Below, piece by piece: positions 49,085 through 59,883 of a stretch of DNA of 64,000 nucleotides (position 1 is its first letter; each line of letters starts with the position of its first letter). The position numbers and the translations under genes are program-made. The DNA is from Xanthomonas sp. GPE 39 (GTDB taxonomy: Bacteria > Pseudomonadota > Gammaproteobacteria > Xanthomonadales > Xanthomonadaceae): NCBI RefSeq assembly GCF_000963005.1, contig NZ_JZHZ01000007.1, forward strand, positions 1,756,848-1,820,847, written 5' to 3'. The notes beneath the pieces were generated by a model. The model was not told the DNA's origin and did not search any database. It saw only the letters and a list, made by a program, of their open reading frames with translations.

Positions 49085-50212
49085 GTGTCCTTACCGGTAT
49101 CGCGTCGTTCGTTTCTGTCTCTGGCCACCTCGGGTCTGACGCTCGGTGCCGTGGGCCTGGCCCCAACAGCCGAGGCGGCTCGGCGCAAGCTCTCTGCCGC
49201 AGCGGCCACACCCAGCGTAGCGCCGGCCACCGGGACGGTGTATCTGAACTTCAACGAATGCCCACTCGGCCCCTCGCCTGCCGCACTGGAGGCCGTGCAA
49301 GCGATCCTGCCGCGCGCCGGCCGCTACCTGCTGGAGTTGTCCGACACGCTGGTCACCGCATTCGCTGGCCAAGAACATTTACCCAGCGACCACGTGGCGG
49401 TCTATCCAGGATCCAGCGAAGCACTGGCGCGCGCCGCACGCGCGTTCACCTCCGCGCGCGCCAGCGTGGTGGTGGCCGATCCGACATTCGAGACGGTGGC
49501 CGATGTCGCCGCTGCGCAAGGTGCGCCGGTGCGGCGGGTGCCGCTACGCGCCGACGGCGCACACGACGTCAAGGCCATGGCCGGCGCCGATCCGAACGCC
49601 GGGCTGATCTACCTGTGCAATCCCAACAATCCGACCGGCTCGATCACCCCGCGTGCCGAGATCGAATGGCTACTGCACAACAAGCCCGCTTCCAGCGTGC
49701 TATTGGTCGACGAAGCCTATCTCCACTACAGCGAACAGCCATCGGTGATCGACCTGATCGACCAGCGCCAGGATCTGCTGGTGCTACGGACGTTCTCCAA
49801 GATCTACGGTATGGCCGGCCTGCGCCTGGGCCTGGCGGTCGCTTCACCAGGGCTGCTGGGCAAGCTCGCCGGCTTCGGCCAAAACCCGGTGGCGATCACC
49901 GCAGCGGCGGCGGGCATCACCAGCTTGAGCGATGGGCAATTGGTGCAGGTACGCCGTGCCGAAAACGCACGCATCCGCGACGCCACCATCGCCTGGCTGA
50001 AGAGCAAGGGCTATACCTGTTTACCGTCGCAGGCCAACTGTTTCATGGTCGACGTCAAGCACGATGGCAAGGCTTTCGCGGCGGCGATGGCCAAGCACGA
50101 GGTGATCGTGGGGCGCACCTGGCCGAGCTGGCCGACGCGAGTGCGCGTGACCGTCGGCACCGAGGCGGAGATGCTGCGCTTCCGCGATGCGTTCATGCAG
50201 GCACGCAAGTAA
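49085..50212 (+). CDS. Tat-exported PLP aminotransferase (histidinol-phosphate type)
   Basis: This 375-residue class I/II aminotransferase has the PLP lysine in RTFSKIYGMAGLRLGLAVAS, the YLCNPNNPTGSITP motif and the VDEAYLHYS aspartate/tyrosine pair. It begins with a twin-arginine signal (MSLPVSRRSFLSLATSGLTL; RRSFL) followed by a cleavable region, which would place it outside the cytoplasm, unlike HisC of histidine synthesis. GGAG lies 7 bases before the GTG start at 49085. The substrate is unknown; similar exported enzymes occur in Xanthomonas. Confidence 0.85.
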   Translation: MSLPVSRRSFLSLATSGLTLGAVGLAPTAEAARRKLSAAAATPSVAPATGTVYLNFNECPLGPSPAALEAVQAILPRAGRYLLELSDTLVTAFAGQEHLPSDHVAVYPGSSEALARAARAFTSARASVVVADPTFETVADVAAAQGAPVRRVPLRADGAHDVKAMAGADPNAGLIYLCNPNNPTGSITPRAEIEWLLHNKPASSVLLVDEAYLHYSEQPSVIDLIDQRQDLLVLRTFSKIYGMAGLRLGLAVASPGLLGKLAGFGQNPVAITAAAAGITSLSDGQLVQVRRAENARIRDATIAWLKSKGYTCLPSQANCFMVDVKHDGKAFAAAMAKHEVIVGRTWPSWPTRVRVTVGTEAEMLRFRDAFMQARK

Positions 50213-50349
50213 GTCGGCACGGCAGGCAAGATCGTGTTCGCCCGCAATGGCGGATCGGTCCAATGTCGCGGTCGCGACCGTGGTGCCAGCAAACACGACC
50301 GTGCCACGCGCGTCTGGCGCAGCCTCAGAAGCTCGCCGTTACCCAGCGC

Positions 50350-51066
50350 CTACCAGCGCGGGGTCTTGGTCAGCGGCGGCGCTTGGTGTTGGCGATCGTA
50401 GGCACGCAGATCGTCGCGAATGTGGGCAATCCGCTGGCGACCAAGCGCATTGCGGCTATCGTCCAGGACCACACCGTCGAGTAGTTCGCCCATGCGCTGC
50501 ACGGTCGGCAGCATCTTCTCCCAGGCATCGAGCGCGGTCAGCGGTGCCGGCAAGGTGAGGAAGAAGGCAATCGCCGGGGTCTGCATCTCGCGGATGTTGG
50601 CCATATCGAAACTGCCCGGCTTCATGATGCTCGCCATACTGAAGATGGGACCACGCTCTGGATGGCCTTCGACCAGACGGTGGAACACGTCCATGTGCCC
50701 GAACACCAGCCCGGTCTTCTCGGCGGCGACCACGATGTCCTCGCCGCGCAACATCTGGCCGGCACGCGCGGCGACATACAGCGAGACGATCTTGTCGAAA
50801 TCCTGGCTCGGCCGTTTGCCGAGTTCGGTCCCCAGTGATTCGACCGCCGGCAGGCCCAATTCGGATTGGCGCGCCTGACCATCCAGATCGGCATCGGACA
50901 GCGCGGTGTCACCGAGGGAGGGCTCGCGGCGCGGGCTGGCAGGGTCGTTCGCTTCCACGCGCCGGCCCTGGCTCGGTTTCTTCGGACGACCGAACACAAA
51001 GATCGCCGCAATCAACAGCAAACCAACAGCGAGGATGCCGATGCGTAGCATTGCCATGTCGGACAT
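50350..51066 (-). CDS. zipA: Cell division protein ZipA
   Basis: ZipA tethers FtsZ to the inner membrane during division. The 238-residue protein has an N-terminal membrane anchor (MLRIGILAVGLLLIAAIFVF), a charged linker to about residue 90, and a C-terminal FtsZ-binding domain (FDKIVSLYVAARAGQMLRGE; GPIFSMASIMKPGSFDMANI; TPAIAFFLTLPAPLTALDAW). It follows smc on the same strand, the typical smc-zipA-ligA order, here with the aminotransferase between zipA and ligA. Confidence 0.92.
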   Translation of the reverse strand: MSDMAMLRIGILAVGLLLIAAIFVFGRPKKPSQGRRVEANDPASPRREPSLGDTALSDADLDGQARQSELGLPAVESLGTELGKRPSQDFDKIVSLYVAARAGQMLRGEDIVVAAEKTGLVFGHMDVFHRLVEGHPERGPIFSMASIMKPGSFDMANIREMQTPAIAFFLTLPAPLTALDAWEKMLPTVQRMGELLDGVVLDDSRNALGRQRIAHIRDDLRAYDRQHQAPPLTKTPRW

Positions 51067-51123
51067 TCAGGGGGTACTCCGGCAAGGGTGCACAGAAAGG
51101 TAAAGTCGCTTTAGCATGTCACG

Positions 51124-54100
51124 TTAGGCAGCGCCCGCCAAACGCGCGGCCTCTTCCAAGTCCACGCTGACCAGGCGGCTGACGCCCGGTTCGCGCATGG
51201 TGACACCGCTGAGCTGGTGCGCCGCTTCCATCGTCGCCTTGTTGTGGCTGACGAACAGGAACTGCACTTTTTCGCTCATTTCCTTGACCATCGCCGCCAG
51301 ACGGCCGACGTTGGCCTCGTCCAGTGGCGCGTCGACCTCGTCGAGCAGGCAGAACGGCGCAGGATTGAGCTGGAAAATCGCGAACACCAGCGCCACGGCG
51401 GTCATCGCCTTCTCGCCACCGGACAACAGCGAGATGCTGGACACCCGCTTGCCCGGCGGCCGCGCCATGATGGCCACGCCAGTGTCGAGCAGGTCTTCGC
51501 CAGTCAGTTCCAGATAGGCATGGCCGCCGCCGAACAGGCGCGGATACAGCGCCTGCACACCGGAATTGACGCGATCAAAAGTATCCTTGAAGCGGCCACG
51601 GGTCTCGCGGTCGATCTTGCGGATCGCTTCTTCCAGCGTTTCCAACGCCGTGTTCAGGTCCACATCCTGCGCTTCCAGGTACTCCGCGCGCTGCGCGGCC
51701 TCGCCGTATTCGCTGATCGCTGCCAGGTTGACCGGTTCCAACCGGCGCATGCGCGCATCGATCTGCTGCACCGCCTGCTCCCATTCGCTGGGATCGGCAT
51801 GTTCGGGCAAGCCATTGATGACGTCTTCCAGCACGAAGCCGGCCTTGACCACCGCTTCGGACAGTTGCTCGGCATTGAGCACCAGCGCCTGCTGATCGAG
51901 TCGGCGCTGGGCGATACGCTCGCGCTGCGCCAAGGCGTGTTCGTCGCGCTGCTGGCGGGTCTGCTCCAACCCACGCAATTCGTTGTCGATTCCATCCAAC
52001 TGCGCGCGCGCCTCGCCCAGCACGCGGTCGGTGCGCACGCGCTCGCTCAGCGCGGCCTGGTGTTCGGCTTGCAGCGCCTGCACCGGCGAGTCGCCTTCAT
52101 TGAGTTGTGCGCTGAGTTCGCCCAGGCGCGTATCCAATTGTCCACGCTGGTTGCCCATGCGCTCCAGCGCCTGGCTGAGCGAGGCAATCTGGGTACGCTG
52201 CGATTCCAACGTCAGCGCCAGTGCGTGCGAAGCCTCGCGCACCCGGCGAGCGGCGTCACGGGCCAGATCCCGCGCTTCAGTGAGTTGGCGACGCTCGCTT
52301 TCCAGCGCCTGCCGGAGCGACTCCAGGTCGCCCATGCTGGTCACCGCGTCCTCTAGCTTGGAACGCGCCTCACGCGCCTGCGCACGGCTGCCGTCCAGGG
52401 TTTCCAACAACTGTGCGATTTCGATCTCGATCCGCTCGATGCGGGTACGCGCAGCATCGACCTTGCCTTGCTGGCTCTGCAATTGCCCTGCCAGCTCGGA
52501 AACGCTGCGATGGGCCAGGTACAACTGGCGCTGCGCGTCCTCACGCTGCTGCTCGCCAGCCAGCAACTGGTCGCGTAAATCCGCCAGACGCCGTTCCAAT
52601 TCGGCTTCGCGATCCTGCAACGCGTCGATCTGCCCGCGCAAGGTCTGGATCTCGCGTTCGCGCAGCAGCGCGCCCTGCTTGGCGGCGCCGGAGCGCGACA
52701 CACGCAGCCAGCCATGTCCGAGACGCGCGCCATCGCGGGTGATGATCGCATCGCCCTCGCTCAGTTGCGGCAAGAGCGCGCGCGCGGCGACCAGATCCTC
52801 CGCCGCGTGCAGGCGCGCCAGCAGTCGGCGGATCGCCAGCGGCCCCTGCACCTTGCACGCCAACGAGGTCGGCGCGAATTGTGCGGCGCTCGCGTCATCG
52901 CTGACCAGGGCGATGCGACCCTCGCCGAGTTCGCTCAACGCATCGACCAAACTCTCCGGCGCTTCCACCAACACGCCTTCGATCAACTGCCCGAGCGCGC
53001 CTTCGACCGCGTTCTCCCAGCCGCTTTCCACGCTGAGTCGCTCGCCCACACGCGCCGCCGAATCCAGCCCGCGCGCCTGCAGCCACGCCACTGCAGCGCC
53101 CTGTTCCTGGCCCAAGGCGGCCTGCTGCAAGGTTTCCAGCGACGACAAGCGACCGCGCGCAGCCTGCGCCTGCTTGCGCACGTCGGCCAGTTCCGTCTGC
53201 GCGCCACGCTGCTGCTCTTGCAATGCCGCCACCGCCTGCTTGCGCGCCTCGACCTGCTCATTCAGACCATCCAGCGCGGCACGTTGGGTCTCGTGCTGTA
53301 ATTGCAGTTGCTCGAAAGCCTCCGCCAGCGCATCCAGGTCCAACCCGGCGCGTTCGGTCGATAGCGCTTCGCGGCGGCGCTCGGCCTCCAGCGACTGCCG
53401 GTCCAGATAATCGACACGGGTGCGCTCCACCTCGCCGGCACGCGAAGCCTCGGCGGTATGCCGTTGATGCGATTCCCAGCGCAGCTGCCAGTCGGCCAGG
53501 CGCGCTTCGGCATCGCGTAGAGCGTCCTGCTTGTAGGTGTTGTCTTCCTGCAGTTGTTCAAGCTGGGGGCCAGCAACATCCACCGATTCGCGTAGCAACG
53601 CTAGCTTGGCCTCATCGCTGCCGATGTGCTGACCGAGTTCGGCCAGCGCCAGTTGCGCCTCGTCGCGCGCCTTGTGCAAGCGTTGCGAGAGATCACGCTG
53701 GTGCTGAATCTGCTGTTCGATCCGGGCCAAGGTGCTGCCGACCTTGTAGACCTCGGCTTGCGCGGTGCTGAGCGCCTCGGCGGCTTCTTCGCGACGCACG
53801 CGCCCGGTCTCGATACGCGCTTCGGCATCGCGTTGCTCGGCGATCAGTTGCTGCAGCCGGGTTTCCTCCTGGTCCAACGCCTCGCGCAGCCCCTGCAGGC
53901 GTCCGTCCAGACCGCGGTACCCCAGTGCTTTCCATTGCGCATCCTTGATCCGCCGCTCTTCCTGCAACGCCTGATATTGCTCGGCCTGACGCGCCTGACG
54001 TTTGAGATGTTCGAGTTGCTTGCCGATCTCTTCGCGCAAGTCGCCCAGGCGTTCAAGGTTCTCGCGGGTATGACGGATGCGAGTCTCGGTTTCCTTGCGC

Positions 54101-54627
54101 CGCTCCTTGTATTTGGAGATGCCAGCGGCTTCTTCCAGGTACACGCGCAGATCTTCCGGGCGCGCCTCGATGATCTGGCTGATCATGCCCTGTTCGATGA
54201 TCGAGTAGCTGCGCGGCCCCAGGCCGGTGCCCAAGAACAGATCGGTGATGTCGCGGCGACGACACTTGGTGCCGTTGAGCGAGTAGCTGCTGCTGCCATC
54301 GCGGCTGACCTGGCGCTTGACCGAGATCTCGTTGAACGCGGCGTACTCGCCAGCGATGGTGTGATCGGAATTGTCGAAGATCAACTCGACCGTGGCCTGC
54401 GACACCGGCTTGCGCGCCGAGGAACCGGAAAAAATCACGTCGGTCAACGAATCGCCGCGCAGGCGGCTGGCCGAGCTTTCGCCCATCACCCAGCGCACCG
54501 CGTCGATGATGTTCGACTTGCCGCAGCCGTTCGGACCGACGATGCCGGTCATATTGGTCGGCAGGTGCAGCGTGGTCGGATCGACGAAGGACTTGAAGCC
54601 GGACAGCTTGATGGTCGACAGGCGCAT
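51124..54627 (-). CDS. smc: Chromosome segregation protein SMC
   Basis: SMC forms the ring that organises and separates chromosomes together with ScpAB. The 1167-residue protein has Walker A GPNGCGKSNIIDAVRW near the N-terminus, long coiled coils (about residues 170-500 and 670-1010), a central hinge domain, and the C-terminal signature LLSGGEKAMTAVALVFAIFQ with Walker B FCLLDEVDAPLDEANV. The length is normal for SMC. The ATG at 54627 (MRLSTIKLSGFKSFVDPTTL) is the family start. Confidence 0.95.
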   Translation of the reverse strand: MRLSTIKLSGFKSFVDPTTLHLPTNMTGIVGPNGCGKSNIIDAVRWVMGESSASRLRGDSLTDVIFSGSSARKPVSQATVELIFDNSDHTIAGEYAAFNEISVKRQVSRDGSSSYSLNGTKCRRRDITDLFLGTGLGPRSYSIIEQGMISQIIEARPEDLRVYLEEAAGISKYKERRKETETRIRHTRENLERLGDLREEIGKQLEHLKRQARQAEQYQALQEERRIKDAQWKALGYRGLDGRLQGLREALDQEETRLQQLIAEQRDAEARIETGRVRREEAAEALSTAQAEVYKVGSTLARIEQQIQHQRDLSQRLHKARDEAQLALAELGQHIGSDEAKLALLRESVDVAGPQLEQLQEDNTYKQDALRDAEARLADWQLRWESHQRHTAEASRAGEVERTRVDYLDRQSLEAERRREALSTERAGLDLDALAEAFEQLQLQHETQRAALDGLNEQVEARKQAVAALQEQQRGAQTELADVRKQAQAARGRLSSLETLQQAALGQEQGAAVAWLQARGLDSAARVGERLSVESGWENAVEGALGQLIEGVLVEAPESLVDALSELGEGRIALVSDDASAAQFAPTSLACKVQGPLAIRRLLARLHAAEDLVAARALLPQLSEGDAIITRDGARLGHGWLRVSRSGAAKQGALLREREIQTLRGQIDALQDREAELERRLADLRDQLLAGEQQREDAQRQLYLAHRSVSELAGQLQSQQGKVDAARTRIERIEIEIAQLLETLDGSRAQAREARSKLEDAVTSMGDLESLRQALESERRQLTEARDLARDAARRVREASHALALTLESQRTQIASLSQALERMGNQRGQLDTRLGELSAQLNEGDSPVQALQAEHQAALSERVRTDRVLGEARAQLDGIDNELRGLEQTRQQRDEHALAQRERIAQRRLDQQALVLNAEQLSEAVVKAGFVLEDVINGLPEHADPSEWEQAVQQIDARMRRLEPVNLAAISEYGEAAQRAEYLEAQDVDLNTALETLEEAIRKIDRETRGRFKDTFDRVNSGVQALYPRLFGGGHAYLELTGEDLLDTGVAIMARPPGKRVSSISLLSGGEKAMTAVALVFAIFQLNPAPFCLLDEVDAPLDEANVGRLAAMVKEMSEKVQFLFVSHNKATMEAAHQLSGVTMREPGVSRLVSVDLEEAARLAGAA

Positions 54628-54856
54628 GAGGCGGGGAATCCATGGCAAGTGCTGCCGGCATCCCGACACGCGCTGCCGCTAATGAAAATCTAGGTAAAGT
54701 CCTACGTCCAACCGATTGATGCGCTTGCATCGACGGGCTGGAGACAGACGCGGGCCACTGAGTATAGCGGCCCCTGCGCACGGTGGGGCCAGCGGCATCG
54801 GAAAGGCCCCAACCTGAGCCAGCCTTGGGCACCACCGCACATGCGGATCCAGAAAC

Positions 54857-54884
54857 GACACGGGCACCTTGCGGTGCCCGTGTC
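54857..54884 (-). terminator. Terminator after rplI
   Basis: A perfect 12-bp stem (GACACGGGCACC / GGTGCCCGTGTC) with a 4-base loop lies 20 bases after the rplI stop. On the minus strand it is followed by GTTTCT, a short T-run, so termination of the ribosomal operon is likely. Confidence 0.75.
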
Positions 54885-54904
54885 GGTGAAACCAGGTACG
54901 CCGA

Positions 54905-55354
54905 TCAAGCTTCCGCTTCGACCACGACCTTGACTGTGGTTTCCACATCGGCGTGCAGGCGCACCAGCACCTCGTATTCGCCGATATTGCGGAACGCGCC
55001 TTCGCCCAGCACCACTTCGCCCTTCTCCAGCGGCATACCCGCTGCGGTGAAGGCCTCGGCGATATCGCGCGGGCCGACCGAGCCGTACAGCTTGCCTTCG
55101 GTGGAGGCGTTGGCCTTGACTGTCACGCTGGCACCTTCCAGCTTGGCAGCGCGGGCGTTGGCGTCGTCGTGGATGGCCTTGGCCTTGGCTTCGTATTCGG
55201 CGCGCTTGGCTTCGAATTCGGCGATGTTGGCGGCGGTGGCCGGCACCGCCTTGCCCTGCGGCACCAGGTAGTTGCGGCCGTAACCCGGCTTGACGTCGAC
55301 TTTGTCGCCGAGGCCGCCCAGGTTGGTGACTTTCTGCAGAAGAATCAATTGCAT
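54905..55354 (-). CDS. rplI: 50S ribosomal protein L9
   Basis: L9 binds 23S rRNA near the L1 stalk. The 149-residue protein begins [20 protein letters not shown] and has [17 protein letters not shown], the classic L9 signature, followed by the long connecting helix ([20 protein letters not shown]) and the C-terminal domain. It is the last gene of rpsF-rpsR-rplI, separated from rpsR by 165 bp, and it is followed by a hairpin terminator. Confidence 0.97.
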   Translation of the reverse strand: MQLILLQKVTNLGGLGDKVDVKPGYGRNYLVPQGKAVPATAANIAEFEAKRAEYEAKAKAIHDDANARAAKLEGASVTVKANASTEGKLYGSVGPRDIAEAFTAAGMPLEKGEVVLGEGAFRNIGEYEVLVRLHADVETTVKVVVEAEA

Positions 55355-55519
55355 GGGATTGCTCCGTTATTCGTTAGCGGTGGCATGTGGCCACCGCAAC
55401 GCGTGCTGTCCGAATAGGACGGGATTGGATTGCGCGGAATCGGCCATGTCCCCGACCGACACCCGGCTGTTGTTTCGCTCGCCGCACACGCAAATGCGTG
55501 CGCTTGCGAACGACTCGGA

Positions 55520-55750
55520 TCAAACGTCGTGGTTGTCCGTGTACGGGATCAGCGCCAGGAAACGCGCACGCTTGACCGCCGTGGCCAGCTGACGCTGGTA
55601 CTTGGACTTGGTGCCGGTCACGCGGCTCGGCACGATCTTGCCGTTCTCGGTGAGGTACTGGCGCAGGGTGTTGAGATCCTTGTAGTCGATCTCTTTGACG
55701 CCCTCGGCGGTGAATTTGCAGAACTTGCGACGACGGAAGAACTTGGACAT
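55520..55750 (-). CDS. rpsR: 30S ribosomal protein S18
   Basis: S18 forms a pair with S6 on the small-subunit platform. The 76-residue protein begins [20 protein letters not shown] and includes [19 protein letters not shown] and [20 protein letters not shown], all typical of S18. The gene starts 11 bp after the end of rpsF, in the standard operon order. Confidence 0.97.
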   Translation of the reverse strand: MSKFFRRRKFCKFTAEGVKEIDYKDLNTLRQYLTENGKIVPSRVTGTKSKYQRQLATAVKRARFLALIPYTDNHDV

Positions 55751-55761
55751 GAGCGTGCTCC

Positions 55762-56196
55762 TTAGGCGGCTTCGACGGCGTCGCCGTCGGCTTCGTTGGC
55801 GGTGGCGGATGCATCGCCATCGTCGTCGTCGCGACGACGACGCTCACCACGGTCGGGCTTGTCGCCCTTCTCGTCCTTGCTCTTCATGATCAGCGACTGC
55901 TCGGTGTCGGCAGCATCGCGCTTGATCGCCAGGTGGCGCAGCACGGCGTCGTTGAAGCGGAAGCTTTCGAGCAGCTCGCTCAACACGGTCTGATCCACTT
56001 CGATGTTGAGCATGACGTAGTGCGCCTTCACCAGGTTCTGGATCGGGTAGGCCAACTGCCGACGGCCCCAGTCTTCCAGACGGTGAATGGTGCCGCCGCC
56101 ATTCTCGACCAGCGACTTGTAGCGCTCGATCATGGCGGGGACTTGCTCGCTCTGGTCCGGATGAACCAGGAACACGATTTCGTAATGACGACTCAT
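55762..56196 (-). CDS. rpsF: 30S ribosomal protein S6
   Basis: S6 binds 16S rRNA as a heterodimer with S18. The 144-residue protein starts [20 protein letters not shown] and has [20 protein letters not shown] and [17 protein letters not shown]. The C-terminal 40 residues are a charged tail ([20 protein letters not shown]) longer than in E. coli; in E. coli such tails are modified with glutamate by RimK. AAAGG lies upstream of the ATG, and a good sigma-70 promoter lies 100 bp away. Confidence 0.97.
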   Translation of the reverse strand: MSRHYEIVFLVHPDQSEQVPAMIERYKSLVENGGGTIHRLEDWGRRQLAYPIQNLVKAHYVMLNIEVDQTVLSELLESFRFNDAVLRHLAIKRDAADTEQSLIMKSKDEKGDKPDRGERRRRDDDDGDASATANEADGDAVEAA

Positions 56197-56294
56197 GTGG
56201 TTGTACCTTTCGGATGTGGCCCGAGGGCCGGTCAGCCCCCCGCAGGTGGCGGTGGAGCAAGGGTTCCCGCCTCAATCGACGCAGGAAGCCAGAA

Positions 56295-56323
56295 ATTATG
56301 GCAGCCTCCTTCACTAATGACAA
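56295..56323 (-). promoter_or_regulatory. Sigma-70 promoter of the rpsF operon
   Basis: On the minus strand TTGTCA (56318-56323) and CATAAT (56295-56300) are separated by exactly 17 bases. The start would be about 90 bases before the rpsF ATG, leaving room for a leader that could hold the S6:S18 feedback element known in E. coli, though I did not find that structure. The rest of 56197-56539 holds no other gene. Confidence 0.75.
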
Positions 56324-56539
56324 GGTCAGGCGCCCGCGACGCCCGCCCTACCCCGCTTCCTCTGTCCTCTTGCATCACTCCCAGCGCATCGACTCCAGGC
56401 CCGACGGCGAGCAGTGGCGATTCTGCGACACTAGCGCAATGTTACCGCCAACATTCGCCTCCATGGCCCTCAGCGCAACGCGGCACTCAATCATGTCTTG
56501 CCGCTGCGGCAGGCGCCGGAACTCCTGCCGTCTCAACCG

Positions 56540-57322
56540 ATGAACGCGCAGTCGCACAGCGCCGCCTGCTTGAGCGTGGGTCAGCCATTGCGGCTGTCGT
56601 TAGCGCCGGAACTGCTTGCAGCCACGCGCAGTGCCCACCGCCATCTGCTTGAGGACGGCACGGCGCTGTACCTGTTGGGGTTCGATGCCGCGCAGTTCGA
56701 TCCAGGGGCTTTCGCGGCAATGACGATCGCCTGCCCGGACAGCATTGCCCGCAGCGTGCGCAAGCGTCAGGCCGAGTTTCTGTTCGGCCGTCTGGCCGCG
56801 CGATTGGCGCTGCAAGAGGTGCTGGGACCTGCACAAGCGCAGGCAGACATTGCAATCGGGGCGACGCGCGCACCCTGCTGGCCTGCCGGCAGCCTGGGCA
56901 GCATTTCCCACTGCGACGACTACGCGGCCGCCATCGCCGTGGCCGCCAACACGCGCCAAGGCGTCGGCATCGACTTGGAACGCATGATCGCACCTAGCGC
57001 ACGCGCGGCGTTGCTGAGCATCGCCATCGATGCCGACGAAGCGGCGCGTCTGGCAAAGGCGGCCGACGCGCAGTGGTCGCACGACCTGCTGCTGACCGCA
57101 CTATTTTCGGCCAAGGAGAGCTTGTTCAAAGCCGCCTACGGCGCGGTTGGACGCTACTTCGACTTCAGCGCGGCACGCCTGTGCGACATCGACCTGGCAC
57201 GGCAACGCCTGCATCTGCGCCTGACCGAAACACTCTGCGCGCAATTCGTGGCGGCCCAAGTGTGCGAAATCGGCTTCGCGCGTCTGTCGCCAGAGCTGAT
57301 CTTCACCCACTACGCTTGGTGA
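56540..57322 (+). CDS. 4'-phosphopantetheinyl transferase
   Basis: The enzyme moves 4'-phosphopantetheine from CoA to the serine of carrier domains in polyketide and peptide synthetases. The 260-residue protein is of the EntD/Sfp type: SISHCDDYAAAIAVAA (motif 1), GVGIDLERM (metal-binding Asp and Glu) and FSAKESLFKAAYGAVGRYFD (KExxxK). In X. albilineans a stand-alone PPTase, XabA/AlbXXI, is needed for albicidin and lies outside the main cluster; this gene fits that description. A TTG at 56498 would add 14 residues. No synthetase genes are nearby. Confidence 0.88.
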   Translation: MNAQSHSAACLSVGQPLRLSLAPELLAATRSAHRHLLEDGTALYLLGFDAAQFDPGAFAAMTIACPDSIARSVRKRQAEFLFGRLAARLALQEVLGPAQAQADIAIGATRAPCWPAGSLGSISHCDDYAAAIAVAANTRQGVGIDLERMIAPSARAALLSIAIDADEAARLAKAADAQWSHDLLLTALFSAKESLFKAAYGAVGRYFDFSAARLCDIDLARQRLHLRLTETLCAQFVAAQVCEIGFARLSPELIFTHYAW

Positions 57323-57362
57323 GAGACGAACCGTCATGCCCGCCAGCGGCGGCGCATCACGC

Positions 57363-57707
57363 TCAGGACGCCGCGTGCGCCGCGTCGGTGGTGAAGCTCT
57401 CGCCGCAGCCACACTCGGCTGTGGCATTGGGATTACGGAATACGAAGGTCTCGCCCAGGCCCTGCTTGGCGAAGTCGATTTCGGTGCCATCGACCAAGCG
57501 CAGACTGGCGGCATCGACATAAATGCGCACTCCGTCCTGCTCGAACACGGCATCGTCCGCGTGCGCCTCGCGCGCCAGATCGGTGACGTGCCCCCAACCG
57601 GAACAGCCGGTGCGCACCACCCCGAAACGTAGCCCCAGCGCACCGGGAGTCTGAGCAAGGAAACGCTGCACACGGGCAAACGCGGCGGGGGTAAGGCGGA
57701 TGGCCAT
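57363..57707 (-). CDS. IscA/HesB-like iron-sulfur assembly protein
   Basis: The protein carries or delivers Fe-S clusters to target enzymes. The 114-residue protein starts [20 protein letters not shown]; the cluster cysteines are in [13 protein letters not shown] and the C-terminal ECGCGESF. The fold and length match IscA, ErpA and SufA. Which of these it is cannot be told: no isc or suf genes are adjacent. The ATG at 57707 is the family start. It is divergent from asnS with about 128 bp between. Confidence 0.88.
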   Translation of the reverse strand: MAIRLTPAAFARVQRFLAQTPGALGLRFGVVRTGCSGWGHVTDLAREAHADDAVFEQDGVRIYVDAASLRLVDGTEIDFAKQGLGETFVFRNPNATAECGCGESFTTDAAHAAS

Positions 57708-57834
57708 GGCGAACGACTCCAACGACTGCGATAGAACATTATACGGCCGATGCCCGCGACGCCTCGCAAGCGCAACGCTCCAGCCAGTACACTTGTTCAT
57801 TCCATATCGAGCCGCTGCGGCGAGGATTCAAGTC

Positions 57835-59235
<1,401 letters not shown>

Positions 59236-59257
59236 GGCCATTGGGAGAGGACGCGCC

Positions 59258-59563
59258 ATGATCCTGTTCTTCGCGCTGTGTTTCGTCGGCGTGGCGATCG
59301 CCGGGGCCAGCGCGTTCCTGATCTTTTGGCCGTTGACCCTGGTGCACATCCGCGACCGCCACCGGCCACTGGTTGAGACGTTCGGACAAGGCGCCTTTCT
59401 CAAACCGATTGCGCTGGGCTGGCTACTGACCCGGCGCTATCGCCCGCTCGGCGACCGCGCGCTCTCCGGGCTGGCGACACCGGCCTGGCTGTCGCTGCTG
59501 ACCATCTTTTTCGGCCTGGGCATGGCCGCCCTGCTCTGGCTGCTCTCCATGGTGACCCAATGA
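59258..59563 (+). CDS. Two-span membrane protein, unknown
   Basis: This 101-residue protein has two hydrophobic segments, at the N-terminus (ILFFALCFVGVAIAGASAFL) and at the end (WLSLLTIFFGLGMAALLWLL), with a basic middle (HIRDRHRPLVETFGQGAFLK). GGGAGAGG lies before the ATG at 59258. It overlaps the next gene by four bases (ATGA), so the two are coupled. No family is recognised. Confidence 0.7.
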   Translation: MILFFALCFVGVAIAGASAFLIFWPLTLVHIRDRHRPLVETFGQGAFLKPIALGWLLTRRYRPLGDRALSGLATPAWLSLLTIFFGLGMAALLWLLSMVTQ

Positions 59564-59874
59564 CCTCAAACGACTCCACCCACGATCAGTGGTACCTGGC
59601 CAGCCTAGGCCGCCTGCTGGTGTGGGCGCGCCTGCGCGTGCGCGCTGCCGGCACCGCCGAAGTGCTGGACAGCGACGGCAACACCCTCAGCTACGACAGC
59701 GAAGACAGCGCGCGCGCCGCGCTGTTCGACGCCGAGTTCGTCGCATTCGACGGCCTGGACGAGGACGACGCCCGAGCGCGCGGTTTCTCCCTGGAAGAGA
59801 TATCGCCACCGCAAGCCAAGGACGATGCCAGCCTGCGCGGGCGCATGACCCAGAGCCTGGGCGCGCGGGCCTAA
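59560..59874 (+). CDS. Conserved hypothetical protein, 104 residues
   Basis: This soluble, acidic protein begins MTSNDSTHDQWYLASLGRLL and contains RVRAAGTAEVLDSDGNTLSY and EEISPPQAKDDASLRGRMTQ. It has no signal peptide or metal motif. The start overlaps the stop of the preceding membrane-protein gene in ATGA, and the PaiB-like gene begins 9 bp later, so it sits in an operon. I do not recognise a family. Confidence 0.65.
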   Translation: MTSNDSTHDQWYLASLGRLLVWARLRVRAAGTAEVLDSDGNTLSYDSEDSARAALFDAEFVAFDGLDEDDARARGFSLEEISPPQAKDDASLRGRMTQSLGARA

Positions 59875-59883
59875 ACGCCAACG

